NCBI GenBank assembly: GCA_932294295.1
Contig: OW028581.1
Coordinates: forward strand, 40,115,495 to 40,179,494
Origin: Alitta virens
Taxonomy: Eukaryota > Annelida > Polychaeta > Phyllodocida > Nereididae
Reading direction: 5' to 3'
DNA: 64,000 nucleotides
The stretch's first letter is position 1. Every line of letters begins with the position of its first letter. This document shows positions 11,331 through 21,699 of this stretch, one piece after another. The notes beneath the pieces are model-generated. The model saw nothing but the letters and a program-made list of their open reading frames with translations, made no database searches and was not told the DNA's origin. Made by a program: the position numbers and the translations under genes.

Positions 11331-11835
11331 AATTATGTAACAATCTTTCTGTCTCATTCTGGCTCAGTTTACAGAATTTTCATGCATGCATGCATGAAAA
11401 TTCCGCCAAAACAGCTGACAAAAGTCATGGCGACATGAGCCAGCTCGGTACTTGCTAAATGCCATGCATATTTTCTATTTACTAGAAGCTGGGTAATACA
11501 TTTACTTCTTTTATCGTGAAACAGGATTTAGTCTGCAGCATTTTAGTTCTGAAAAATTTACAGATCGATGCGTGTAGTTCATGGGTACAAAAAGTGCTAT
11601 TTTGTTGGCATGTGAATTTCATTTAAGATGTGTTCATCAACACTATGTACATCATATAGAGCTATATATTGTTAGATTTCATTTAGAAGAGGTTGTGAGA
11701 TGAGCTATTTAATGTGCTTCAATTAGGCTAACCCATATGGCAGTCGGGGCATATCTATGCTGCCTGTGCCTTCACGTTTAATGATTCAGCTTTAAAGTTA
11801 GATTTCTCATGGGAGTTGTTCAGCTGGTTATGTGA

Positions 11836-12168
11836 CAGTCCTGGGTTCCCACTCCTACCGGGAATTTTGTAGCAAAGGTTTCCCGATCGGGAAAAACTTC
11901 TTGAATTCGCAGAAATGTGCAAAAAAAAAACCTGGAATTTACCGGGAAAATGCTTCTTGCAATTTCCGCCAAGGCCGCTGATGGTTGTGCACGCTGTCGC
12001 CCTCTTGTGGATTATGTTAAACGTTTGTTTTTTTGCATGTGCAACCAAGCTGTGCTGAAGATCGTAGTTTCTCTGTTTAATTAATTTATACCTTGAAAAT
12101 GGAGTTTGATGGCCTGGAAAACCTAGAATAAACCTTGAATTTGAACTATAGAAAGGAGTGGGACCCTG
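11836..12168. mobile_element. hAT-like MITE
   Basis: Left terminus CAGTCCTGGGTTCCCACTCC, right terminus GGAGTGGGACCCTG (inverted, with a 4-nt difference). Flanks are TATGTGAC and TATGTCGC, an imperfect 8-bp target duplication sharing one base with the left end. The interior has repeated CCGGGAA words and no coding capacity. Confidence 0.6.
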
Positions 12169-12194
12169 TATGTCGCATAGTGCACATATGACCC

Positions 12195-13365
12195 TTATGT
12201 CATCTTATTTTCATTATATATATTAATGACCTGGTCCATGCCAGAGACCGGTTCTATCCAGTCATCTATGCCGATGATTCCACTCTGATGGCAACACTAA
12301 ACTCCTTTGGTGAAACAAATTTAGAATCCAGCATAAATAATGAGCTAAGTAAAGTTAGCAACTGGTTAAACCTAAATAAATTGTCTTTGAATACCACCAA
12401 AACTAAGGCTATGATTTATCTGCCCAAAGGGAAGTTTGTAAACCCCACTTAAAAATGGAAAACCATACTATAGAGTTTGTCGAGAGCTTTAATCTCCTTG
12501 GCATAGTGATTGACTCTAAATTGAAAGGGGGTCAGCACATAGATATCATTGGTAAAAAGATATGTAAGGACCTCGGACATTATAAATAAATTGAAAAACT
12601 TTATCACTATCAATGCAGTTCTGAACATTTATAACTCACTAATACTATCCTATATAAACTATGGCCTACTGATTTGGAGCGGGAAAGGTAACAAACATTC
12701 TAAATTACAAAAAAAAGCCATTGGACATATAACCAGGAGCAAACATAATGCTCACAAAAGTGGGCTTTTTAAAGCTTTAAATCTGCTCAAATTTGATGAC
12801 CTATGTGCGCTGCATGAGTCAAAATTACCCAACTAGACAAAATCTTATCAGATTAGACATGACTTTGCTAAGTGCAGTATAACATACCGATACCCTCAAC
12901 CTTTTAATAGCATGCATTTAAATATAAGAGATAAAATTTTCACACATAATTTAGATTTTTTTGGCTTTTAAGAAATATATTTAGAAAATAACCATCAACT
13001 CATATTCAGATCATTGCTCGCTACCAACTTGTTATGTCTGTGAAAGAAACTGTTAAAAGTATCTTCCTAACTCTGACCAGTATATCCTAATCCTTAACTA
13101 TTTATTATATATGTTACAAATAGCTAGTACTGATTTCATGTGAGTGATCCTTTCCAGTGAAGCGGCAGTCTACTTTGTAGTACTTTTTTTCTGATCTGCT
13201 TAAATTTTTATTGCAAATAAAACATTTACCTTTACTATAGGTGGTCCCTCGATAGCGGCACCTAAATGCCTTAGAGGGTTCTCCTCCACTGAATTATTTT
13301 TATGTTGATTATGTATAATTTTGTTAAATATAGTGGTGAATAAAATGATTGATTGATTGATTGTG
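12195..13365 (+). mobile_element. jockey/CR1-like LINE, 3' portion
   Basis: RT palm motif in 'FYPVIYADDSTLMA' (YADD catalytic pair), followed by the 'WLNLNKLSLNTTKTKAM' primer-grip region, then the thumb and C-terminal part 'LNIYNSLILSYINYGLLIWS' and 'KLQKKAIGHITRSKHNAH'. A TAA after 'KFVNPT' and at least one frameshift before 12549 break the frame. The 3' UTR ends at 13346-13363 in (GATT)n, a common jockey/CR1-type tail. The endonuclease and RT fingers are missing, as expected for 5' truncation on insertion. Confidence 0.85.
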
Positions 13366-13371
13366 GACAGG

Positions 13372-14690
13372 AAGCTTGCCGGCTTGTTTCCAGAGGGCTG
13401 CTGTTTTAAACAAGATGGCTAGTAAATTGAATGTATTTATTTTACACATTTACATTACTAACCATGTAAATGCTTACGTTCAGGAATATATTTAAAAATA
13501 TATTTAAAAAATGAAAATGGTTACACTTTGCCAAAATTTATCATGCTTTGCTCATGAACTCTACAGCTCCCATGTGCTTGTCATAGTTGAGTTATTTGGA
13601 TGATTAATAGAGCCAGGACAGCATCTAGAGTTGAAATCATATTCCGAAGTAGCTGCTGAATAAGGTCTGGATCTGGATGATCCGCAGCACTTTTATAGTC
13701 TGATATGTCGCTTAGGGTTAGTACAAGACGTACAAATGTTGTTGTGCCCAGTGCTGTGCTTCTTGTGCAGTCTATTTACATTTGTACACTGTCAGTCAAT
13801 TATGCAAGATGATTTAGAGATGACTTGAGGCATATCAAGTGTCTCTATAGTGGCTGCCTTTGCGGGAAGCGCTTTCCAGTCCAGAATTGTTCTAGGTATG
13901 AACGCATATATATAAAGCTGTTCACTGTTCATTGATAGACCTGATACCTAGTCCCACTTCCTCTGGTCCCGTGTGACGTTTGCCGAGGTACAAGATGGTA
14001 AGCTATGGTAGTTTGGTGGTATCTTTATTAAGTTATGAGTCATTTTAAACATAAGAATTAGTCTAGTGTACCGTCAGCAGTCCTCAAGTGTATTCCATTT
14101 TAAGTCTTTCTAAAATATGTGTCCCACAAGAGCTTAGATGTTATGCGGACTCCCAGATAGTATGGTCTACTGAGTCTGCTCTATGCATCCTTTGATTAGC
14201 CATACCATAGTTAAATTTGATCACATTCTTTTGGCATTTGTGATCATCATAATTTTGCATTGATTTACGTTGAAACTCATTTGCCAGTCCTTGCTCTAAT
14301 TATGAAGTCTTTCTAAATCTTCCTGCATAGCGATTGCATCAAATGTTGTAACTTTCTGTCAAAACCTGCACATGAGCAGTCTATACAGTGTGACTACTTT
14401 TGCAAATTCTTATTTTGCAAATATCTAATAGGTCTGCAAAAAAATATATTTAGCCTTACCATTTAAATTGATGCATGCATCAGCAACACCTGGTATGGGA
14501 AGACAATGCAATTCCCTAGACAGACAGACATGCCAAAAGGGGGGCATAATAAAGACTTGTTTTGTTATGATATCAAAAGTTGGAGCTGAAGGTAAAACGA
14601 GACTAATGAGTTGAAATATATACATATAAATTTCATTCAGCTCCAACCATTAGGAGACATATACATGTATATTCAACCATAAGGGGACCA
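13372..14690. other. interval with no recognised gene
   Basis: No phased exons, RT motifs or clear terminal repeats seen. A stretch around 13800-14400 reads like eroded LINE or other repeat sequence on the minus strand, but I could not frame it. Confidence 0.35.
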
Positions 14691-14691
14691 G

Positions 14692-15005
14692 GGTGAGAGC
14701 CTAGCTCAGTGGTAGCGTGCTGGGCTTCCAACCACTGAGTCCCGGGTTCAATTCCTGTTTGAGCCTATGTTGGATGGCTGTTTCATCCTTTGTCTCATTG
14801 CCATGGTCTCTACCTGTCCTAATCAGCCCATCAGGTGCAGAAATACAGGACGTAAAGCCCTCATCCGTCACCACCATCAGGGGACGACGTTGTATATCTG
14901 CATTTATCAAAAATGCTACATTAGGAGACGACACCACCGTTTGGGGACATGTCCCTCAAATGTTGGTAATGTCCATACCATTTTAGCTGTCACCTTCAGG
15001 GGATA
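14692..15005 (+). mobile_element. tRNA-derived SINE
   Basis: The head carries a near-consensus A box (TAGCTCAGTGGTAGCGTG) and B box (GGTTCAATTCC) at tRNA-like spacing. The acceptor ends do not pair, so it is not a functional tRNA gene. The body (TCTACCTGTCCTAATCAGCC, then CATCAGGTGCAGAAATACAG) has a diverged relative at about 46545-46610. The tail at 14941-14980 contains GGGGACATGTCCC and matches, in reverse orientation, a 34-bp piece at 21192-21225. Confidence 0.7.
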
Positions 15006-15324
15006 GTGTATATTTAAAATGTTAAGGTAGGGCACATGACAGGCATGCATCATGAAGAGGCATGAACAGCTAGTTACACTCATTATTAACTTTTTACAAC
15101 AGAACAATTAGTATGTTATTAAAGGCGATATAAAATATGTCCCTGAAGGTTGATGTCCCCCAATGGTATTTTTTTATTATTATTTATTTATTATTATTTT
15201 TTTATATATATAATATTATTGAAAATTAAAATGTCAGACTAGTCCCTCTGAGGCAGACCTCGGGTTCATGGATAGAGAGAGGGAGAGGGATAGACAGACA
15301 GACAGGCAGAGACAGTCAGCCATA

Positions 15325-15420
15325 GATCTGTCTATCTATATATCTAATCTATCTATATATCTAATCAATCTACCTATCTACCTATCTATCTATACATCTA
15401 TATATCTATCTGCCTGAGTG
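15325..15420. repeat. (TCTA)n microsatellite
   Basis: Interrupted CTATCTAT/ATCTATAT tract. A similar tract lies at 25365-25430. Confidence 0.9.
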
Positions 15421-15565
15421 TTTGTTTGTCTAGCAGTCACTATGCCTGTCTGCCCACCTATACTTCTCCTGTTCTACTTCTACAGTTTAATAGGAATAGC
15501 CCTGTACAAGACTATTCATGGCGTTTGAGGTACTGGACGACACACCATCCATTATATTCTCCACA

Positions 15566-15830
15566 TTGTACAACATACACTGCAGCTGCCCAATATACAC
15601 TGAAACCATCCAACATACACTGCAAGAGTCCAACATACACTGCAGCTATCCAACATACATTACAGCCACATACACTGCAGCTCTGCAATATATAATACAG
15701 TCACCCAATATAATCTGCAGCCATCCAACCAACCAACATACACTGCAGCTATACAACATGCTCTGCAGCCATTCCAATTATACTCTAGCCATCCAATGTA
15801 CTCTACTGCTGTACAAAATATACACCCATG
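15566..15830. repeat. CATACACTGCAGC minisatellite
   Basis: About a dozen degenerate units of 17-20 bp with core ATCCAACATACACTGCAGC. The open frames through it are a compositional by-product of the repeat. Confidence 0.8.
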
Positions 15831-16179
15831 CTGGATGACAATGAAGCATTGATTGGCTCGCAGCAGCTGAGTGAAAATTATATTAGATGTTGTTGTTTAA
15901 ATGAACTCTTCTTTATATTTTCTATAATATTTAATTTGACTTTCTATAATTTATTTTACTTTAATTTAACTGCTTACTTTTAATTTTTTTAATTGTCTTT
16001 ATTATTTAATATTTGTCATTTGTTTATTTTTTATTTATAAATCTATTATTATTACTATTTATTTTTGATATTTTTATCAAATTTTTTAAATAATTTTCAG
16101 CCAGTCACTATTCTTAATGAATAGTGACCTGGGGATACTAGTACTTTCTAAGCAATGTCATGTGAGACCGTTTCAGCCA

Positions 16180-16330
16180 ATCAAAATCTGACAGCGGGTC
16201 AACATTGGACCAACCACACAGTGAGCCAACATTAGGTCAACACTGAGCAGGTATGACATTAGGCTGACAAAGGTCCAACATTAGGCAGTGCATGGTTCCC
16301 AGTGGGCCTAGGTGGAGTCACGGCCCCTAG
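16180..16330 (+). repeat. left arm of GGCCAACATTGG-motif element
   Basis: GTCCAACATTAGGC / GAGCCAACATTAGGTC words recur five or more times. The complementary word family (GGCCCAATGTTGGCC) fills 18290-19095, so the two may be unequal arms of one foldback element, with LINE pieces between. Confidence 0.4.
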
Positions 16331-16399
16331 TGCTGTCACCGTTCTGTAGCTACTAGGGTTAGGCATTTTTCATCTGACTACGAATTGTTCACATCCTGC

Positions 16400-16725
16400 T
16401 AAAAAAAAAAAAAAACGTAGAAGGCATTTTATTCGGACAATAAGACTAATCTTTTTAGACAATTTCTAAAAGCCTTGTTATGCACATATATGTCCAATAT
16501 TTAAGAAACTGAATATCCACAGAGCTACAGATATGTGTGCACTGCATGACCTCAAATTCTGCTTTAAACTTGAGAACAGAATTTGCCTTTTTATTTTTTG
16601 ATTAATATTTTTAATTTTAAGTCTTGCCATATCATCTCATCTCATTACCTCAATGTTCTAAATATCTATATGAATGAAATAAAAGTGATTTGTCTGTATG
16701 TCTGGCTGTCTGTCTGTCTGTAATT
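16400..16725 (+). mobile_element. jockey/CR1-like LINE 3' fragment
   Basis: One frame reads 'PIFKKLNIHRATDMCALHDL' and then 'KFCFKLENRIC', matching the C-terminal tail of the copy at 12.2-13.4 kb ('FKALNLLKFDDLCALHESK'). A 3' end with GAATGAAATAAAAG and a (CTGT)n tail follows at 16690-16725. Only the last part of ORF2 survives. Confidence 0.7.
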
Positions 16726-17739
16726 TCATAATTTTGTAGTACATTTTATCATGAATTTTCCTCTGGTTATCCGTGGTTCTTTCCTATGTCTGTATCTGTT
16801 AAATCTTCAGGTAATAAGTGGTACATGCCGTTCAAATTTGTCATAGAAAAGTCCAAAGAATTAATTTTAGCTGAAGTTGGTATCTTGACTATTGATTACA
16901 GTGGACCAGTCAGGATTAGCTAGGACAGACTGCACATTTTGAATGTTTGCATCACTGAAATTGCGATACGAGATATATCTTTCATACTCAATACACTCCT
17001 TTATGGGACATAAAATGAAGTTCGAAAAATGATCTCTAACATCAGTAGTGATTGTTCCTTAGCTAAATTAGGAAGATTATATGGTCTATTAAGGTACAGG
17101 AACTATGAGTCACACGAGTAGGGAGTGTTATTGCTGGGATAAAGCATTTAGAAATTAGAGTGGATAGATATTCGTTGCTATCTCTATGAATATCAGTATT
17201 AAGTAGGTCTTATTAGATTATGTTTATATCACCAAGAATAATCAGATTTTTATTCTCATTTTCCAGTTTGTCTAAAATGCTACAGTAACTTAGGTTACTT
17301 ATGAATTCCTTTTCACTACGATTGCTCGGGCTTCAATAAACCAAACCAATCATAAGATTATTAGACATGTTACCCATTATCATTTCAACAAAAAGAATAT
17401 CAAATTTTTCCTGGAGATCTTGCAGAATCGATAGATCAGCACGAACAGAATAAGAATAAACCTCCACCTTATTTTTTTATTTACTTTATGCTTGAACATA
17501 GGAGTATAGTCATTCAGAGAGACAAGGTCCTCAATGTTGCCATTTAGCCAAGTTTTACGGAATGTAATTATATAAAATTCAAAGAAAGAAGCCTCATATA
17601 TAGTTTATAATAGGGTCTGGTAATCAATGATGTGACGAGGAAGACTCCTAGCATTTGTGTTTAAGTTACTGAGATGAATTTTAGCTTTTACTGTTGAAAT
17701 AAAGTTGTTAAATTCAGGGATGTCATAATACGAAGCCAT
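16726..17739 (-). mobile_element. LINE ORF2 endonuclease and linker region (broken)
   Basis: The minus strand opens with ATG at 17739 (MASYYDIPEFNNFISTVKAK), then 'LNTNARSLPRHIIDYQTLL' and a stop. It continues with AP-endonuclease signatures: 'TWLNGNIEDLVSLNDYTPMF', a GGVY segment, 'NLIILGDINI' (the conserved GDxN block), and 'LPTRVTHSSCTLIDHIIF' (end of the EN fold). The linker 'YRNFSD...DWSTVI' and 'FYDKFERHVPLIT' with 'RKEPRITRG' runs to about 16730. Several stops and frameshifts are present. No RT domain follows, because the copy abuts the (CTGT)n tail of an opposite-strand LINE. Upstream, a NADAR ORF ends 50 nt before this ATG. Confidence 0.8.
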
Positions 17740-17789
17740 AAGGGCAAAGGGTTACAGAAGAGGCTATCTTATGTAAAATAACAATTACA

Positions 17790-18101
17790 TTAGCAGATAT
17801 CACTGGCCTCGGCCAGGATTTTATCACCCGTGTTGCGGAGATAGTCTTTTATTGAAAGATTTTGGTTTAATTTGAGCTGGAGGGCGGTCCTCATAACATA
17901 ATATTTTCTTCCATAAAATTGGTCTTTGATGCTGTCACCAATCAGCTTGCATTCTAAAGGAGCAGATGCTTCCAAAATGTGAGCAGCGGCAGCATTGAGC
18001 ATCTTTAACAAACCAGGCCTTTTTCAGTTGATAAAATTGCTCTACACTGTGGTAGTTGTGTCAATTTTAAATTTACACTGGTGAAAATTTGAAAAGGGAT
18101 T
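17790..18101 (-). pseudogene. NADAR-domain ORF, apparent ORF1 of the LINE (frameshifted)
   Basis: Read on the minus strand this shows the successive blocks of a NADAR (YbiA/DUF1768) domain: 'NPFSNFHQCKFKID'; 'NYHSVEQFYQLKKAWFVKDA' (the S-x-EQ-x-YQ-x-KA signature); 'AAAHILEASAPLECKLIGD'; 'GRKYYVMRTALQLKLNQN'; and 'DYLRNTGDKILAEAS', ending in a TAA at 17790-17792. NADAR proteins act on NAD/ADP-ribose-linked substrates or glycosylamine intermediates in known families. Two frame changes (near 18060 and 18010) and loss of the usual WGxG end show this copy is dead. It lies 50 nt upstream of, and on the same strand as, the ATG of the LINE ORF2, which suggests it was ORF1 or part of it. A chance insertion of a host NADAR fragment next to the LINE is the main alternative. 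Confidence 0.65.
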
Positions 18102-18289
18102 TAATTATGTGAAGAAGGCTAGGCACTGTGGTGTCTGACAACTTGAAAGTTTATAAAGATGCAGATTACCAGGTCATGAAGAAATTGACATCAAGTACAA
18201 TGTCCCCCATTATACTTGAAAAATCATTATGCAATTTATCAAGATATGAATGCAGTATGACCTGCATTTTTTTGCGGCATACATAATGG

Positions 18290-19095
18290 GAAACAAACCA
18301 AACCTCCCCAAAGGTGGATTGGAATCACTGCTGACCCAATGCAAGCACTGTTAAATCATTGTCAGCTTGTTAGGTCCCCCAAAGATTAGCCAAGAGCAGG
18401 TCAGCTAGAACTGTGCGCTGTTGCCGATTGTCGGCTTAGCCGCTTAAGTTTTGAGAAGCAAAATGCCACCAAACATGGCCTTAAACCAGCCAACCACCGC
18501 CAATTCCTTGAACACTGATTGCCGCCAGGTGGAGACTGTATTGAGTTCTTACTGACACTGTACTTAGCTGCACAGCATTAATTGCCACTTGATTTGTCAG
18601 AACTTTGTCGTAATTAAGCTTATCAGCAAAATCAAAGTATTTAAACATTTTGAGCCGAATTTTGTTCCAATGTACATCCAACTTACTGTTTACTCACTAA
18701 ATTAAGATCGGCAAACTGGCTGATAGGCCTATTGTTGGCAAATTGAAGCCCAGAGTCAGCTTAGGATCATGTTAACATAGGCCCAATGTCCGTTCGGCCC
18801 GCTTTTGGCAAACGGCAGGTTGGTCTACTTTAAGATAGGCCCATTGTTGGCCAAAATGAACACCTGCCTAACATCATCTAACATTGGCTCAATGTCAATG
18901 GGGCCCACTTTGGACAACTGTAGTTTGGCCCACGGTCAGATTGGCCTACCCTTGACAAAATGAGATTTCAGCCCAAAGTTGGCCCACTGCCTGTAGGTTG
19001 GCCTGACAAGCCAACCATTGGCCAAATAACATGTTAGCCCAAAGTTGGCCTTACTTTGGCTCACTGTTGGCATATGTTAATTCGGCCCAAAATTG
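18290..19095 (-). repeat. GGCCCAATGTTGGCC-motif array
   Basis: Roughly 20 or more degenerate copies of GGCCCAATGTTGGCC, GCCCAAAGTTGGCC and related 14-16 bp palindromic words, with irregular spacing. Motif density is highest at 18720-19080. Predominantly complementary to the words at 16180-16330. No coding potential. Confidence 0.6.
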
Positions 19096-20480
19096 TATAA
19101 AATGAGTTCTGATGGTCAGTTCTCTATTAGAAAAATAGTTCCTGTTTTTGACACTAGTTGCGCTGTTATGAATGGTTGGTTCGATCACCACAAATTAAAT
19201 ATATTTAATTACAGTTAAATTTCTACATAAAAAGAAAGTTTCTGTTTGTGACACAAGGAGCACTGCAATGCACACACCACATATTAAGTAAATGCAGATG
19301 GGTCACTGCTTAGTGCTAAAGTCTCAATATCCTGACTTCCTGTAAGTGTCCTCTATCACTGGCTTAGGCGCAAGCATAAAAATAGTCCAGGAGCCAAACT
19401 CTGAAATGTGAAATCCAGGAGACACCCCTGAGTAGATTTAGTTTGACACTTTGTGGTGATAGGGTACCCTACCCTGCTCCTGTCAGGGGTGGGTTTACTT
19501 GTCTACACAACATAAATTATCAAAAATTCAAAATAGTTGATTTAGAAGGCCAAATATGGAATGTATCAATCTTTATTTGCACTTATGGTGTGTAGGATGA
19601 CTCATTGCAATGTGTTAAACAGATAAGTGTTACACTGTTACTGTTACAGTATTTTCTGATTTATAGAGAAATTACAGATGAATTTTACCTAAATTTCTTT
19701 CGTTTTTCAGGTCGACACGATCATGTTTTCATCTTTAACGTTTGTGCTATAAATATAAACTTCTGCTCTATGGTAAACCCTTTTAAAGTCATTTACCTTT
19801 TATATCATAAAAGTTACCCTACCCTCCTTCTAGATATGATTATTACTTAAATAATCTTGTTGCAGGGAGACCAGAGACTATGTAAAGGTGATTCAATAAT
19901 GACATTTATAATTTATTTGGTTATTTTCTTGAATTTTTACAATTTTAATATGAACATAATCACTGATGTTTTCTAACTGTTACAGATCATATTGTAAATA
20001 GTTTGTTACATGTTTTGATTATTTCAGGCTTATGTTGTGGTAATGGTGTTGCCATATGCATGTAAAATGTGAGCTCGAAGGTGGTGGTTTTACCGATTAG
20101 CTACAATTGTACTGTTCAGGTAGTTCCACAGGTACTTGATTAAGTTTGTCAACACTTCCTCTTATTGGCTAAACAATAAGAGTAAGTGTTGACTTTGCAT
20201 GCCGTTGATTAAATGTAAGCTCTACTTTACACATACAGAATTACGTTACCCATACTGCCAGGATTAAATTACCTGTACTGCCTTATTAACAAATTTTATG
20301 AAAAAGGGAATTTTTATTAGATTTCGGTCTCACATACCTAGGAAGAATCCATGTACTTGTCAGGATAGCAAAGACTACCAAGGGATCATAAATTGATAAT
20401 TAATAAAGTGTTTCACTAGGTTCAATTTCAATGTAAGAAATTACTCATTGTTCAAATTGTCTTTCATAATTACAGAGACA
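19096..20480. other. interval with a short stem-loop only
   Basis: No gene or element recognised, apart from the inverted repeat at 20148-20193 listed separately. Confidence 0.35.
20148..20193. repeat. 19-bp stem-loop
   Basis: GTCAACACTTCCTCTTATT and AATAAGAGTAAGTGTTGAC pair with one mismatch around an 8-nt loop. Confidence 0.7.
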
Positions 20481-20481
20481 T

Positions 20482-21681
20482 ATGGATCCTTTATTTACAA
20501 GATGCCTGTCTTATTTGTACTTTAATCAGAGACTTCGTGTCAAGTGGGATGACACTTTTTCACCTTATTTTAATGTGACCTTTGGAGTTAAGCAGGGGGG
20601 CGTGCTGTCCCCTCTCCTCTTCTGCATCTACGTTGATGAACTCATACAAAGACTTCGTAATAGCATATTCGTAATATGGATGTTACATGGACCCTTATTT
20701 TACAGGCGCATTGTGCTACGCAGAAGACATGGTTCTCATGTCCCCCTCTGTCACTGGTCTCAAGCGTATGCTCAAAATATGCGAAATATTTGCACAGAAC
20801 TATGGACTATTATTTAATGCTTCTAAGACACAGTTTATTGTCTTCAGAAGGAAATCACATAAAGGAAATGTTACAATTATTTTCAATGGTGCCCTTATTG
20901 CTGAGCAGCACAGCGTCGTACACCTTGGACATATAATTTATAACGATTTATCCAAAGGAGACACAGAGAGGATCGTTGCTTCTTTAACAAACAATACAAT
21001 CTTTTCTGGAGCAAATTTGGTCGAATACCTTCACTAATCCAAGCTAATCTAATGAGAACGTACTGTTCGTCATTTTATGGAAGTAACCTCATTACTTTTA
21101 AGCAGACCGAGCGTATTAAAGTTGCATGGTGGAAGTGCCTTAGACAAGCATGGAGGCAACTTGCTTACAAGGGGGGGGGTGCAAGTCAGCGTGACATTAC
21201 CAATATTTGAGGGACATGTCCCCAATGACGGAGGAGTGGAGGCGCTGCGAGCAGCTTAGCATGGAGGTTGCCTTACCACACTCACTGTGACATACTAAGG
21301 AACCTAACTAACGGTTTGTGTGAAGTTCACACTTTCATGGCAAGATTTGCCAAATTTGTGCTTATGGCTCTGCAAAACAAGTGCGGTACTATTAGACATA
21401 CAGTGAACTGTATGCTGCAGACTAACTGCACCTTTGCCAGAAATGTTAAAGACTTAACTAGACTTTCAAACTTTGAATTGGACAGTCTTAATCACATAAA
21501 TGTGAAGGCGCTGCTATGTCATGTAACTTGCATCTGTAAAGAACAGTGCAAATCTGACAGGAACATTGCATGTTTAGCATCAGTTCTGAGGGAAATTACT
21601 CAAATAAGAAACAAACTCATGGAATGCGACCTGCGCAGGCAGGAAATTGAAGAAATAATTTGGGACATTTGTGTTAATTAA
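20482..21681 (+). mobile_element. CR1-like LINE fragment: RT to C-terminus, with a short insert
   Basis: The first frame gives 'FGVKQGGVLSPLLFCIYVDE' (RT block with GVxQGGVLSP). After a frameshift near 20690 it gives 'GALCYAEDMVLMSPSVTGL', in which the catalytic YADD has become YAED, then 'NYGLLFNASKTQFIVF'. Downstream 'KVAWWKCLRQAWRQL' is interrupted at about 21163-21257 by roughly 95 bp of foreign sequence. The tail then resumes ('LPYHTHCDILRNL', 'RFAKFVLMALQNKCGTIRH', 'ARNVKDLTRL') and stays open for 137 codons to TAA at 21681. The RT active-site change, the frameshift and the insert show it is inactive. The fingers and endonuclease are missing. Confidence 0.8.
21163..21257 (-). mobile_element. 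short SINE-tail-like insert inside the LINE
   Basis: It contains GACATTACCAATATTTGAGG followed by GACATGTCCCCAA, matching the reverse complement of the SINE tail at 14941-14975 with one difference. It starts with a poly-G run. Flanking GCTTA words may be a 5-bp target duplication. Confidence 0.5.
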
Positions 21682-21699
21682 AACATGAACATTTACGCA

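Noticed and set aside
14698..14766. A functional tRNA gene
   Set aside because: A and B boxes are good, but the acceptor arms do not pair and a SINE body follows.
15325..15420. CRISPR-like or other spaced repeat array
   Set aside because: Simple tetranucleotide repeats without spacers. The genome is eukaryotic.
15426..15838. Two overlapping open frames rich in Thr, His and Gln
   Set aside because: By-products of the CATACACTGCAG minisatellite.
16810..16925. A plus-strand frame resembling a dUTPase motif (GILTIDYSGPVRI)
   Set aside because: It is the reverse strand of the LINE linker (YRNFSD...DWSTVI). The minus-strand reading is collinear with the endonuclease domain, and no other dUTPase motif is present.
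16400..18101. A single LINE with a 5' inversion (twin priming)
   Set aside because: The order on the + strand is 3' part forward, then 5' part reversed. Twin priming gives the opposite arrangement, so these are two insertions.
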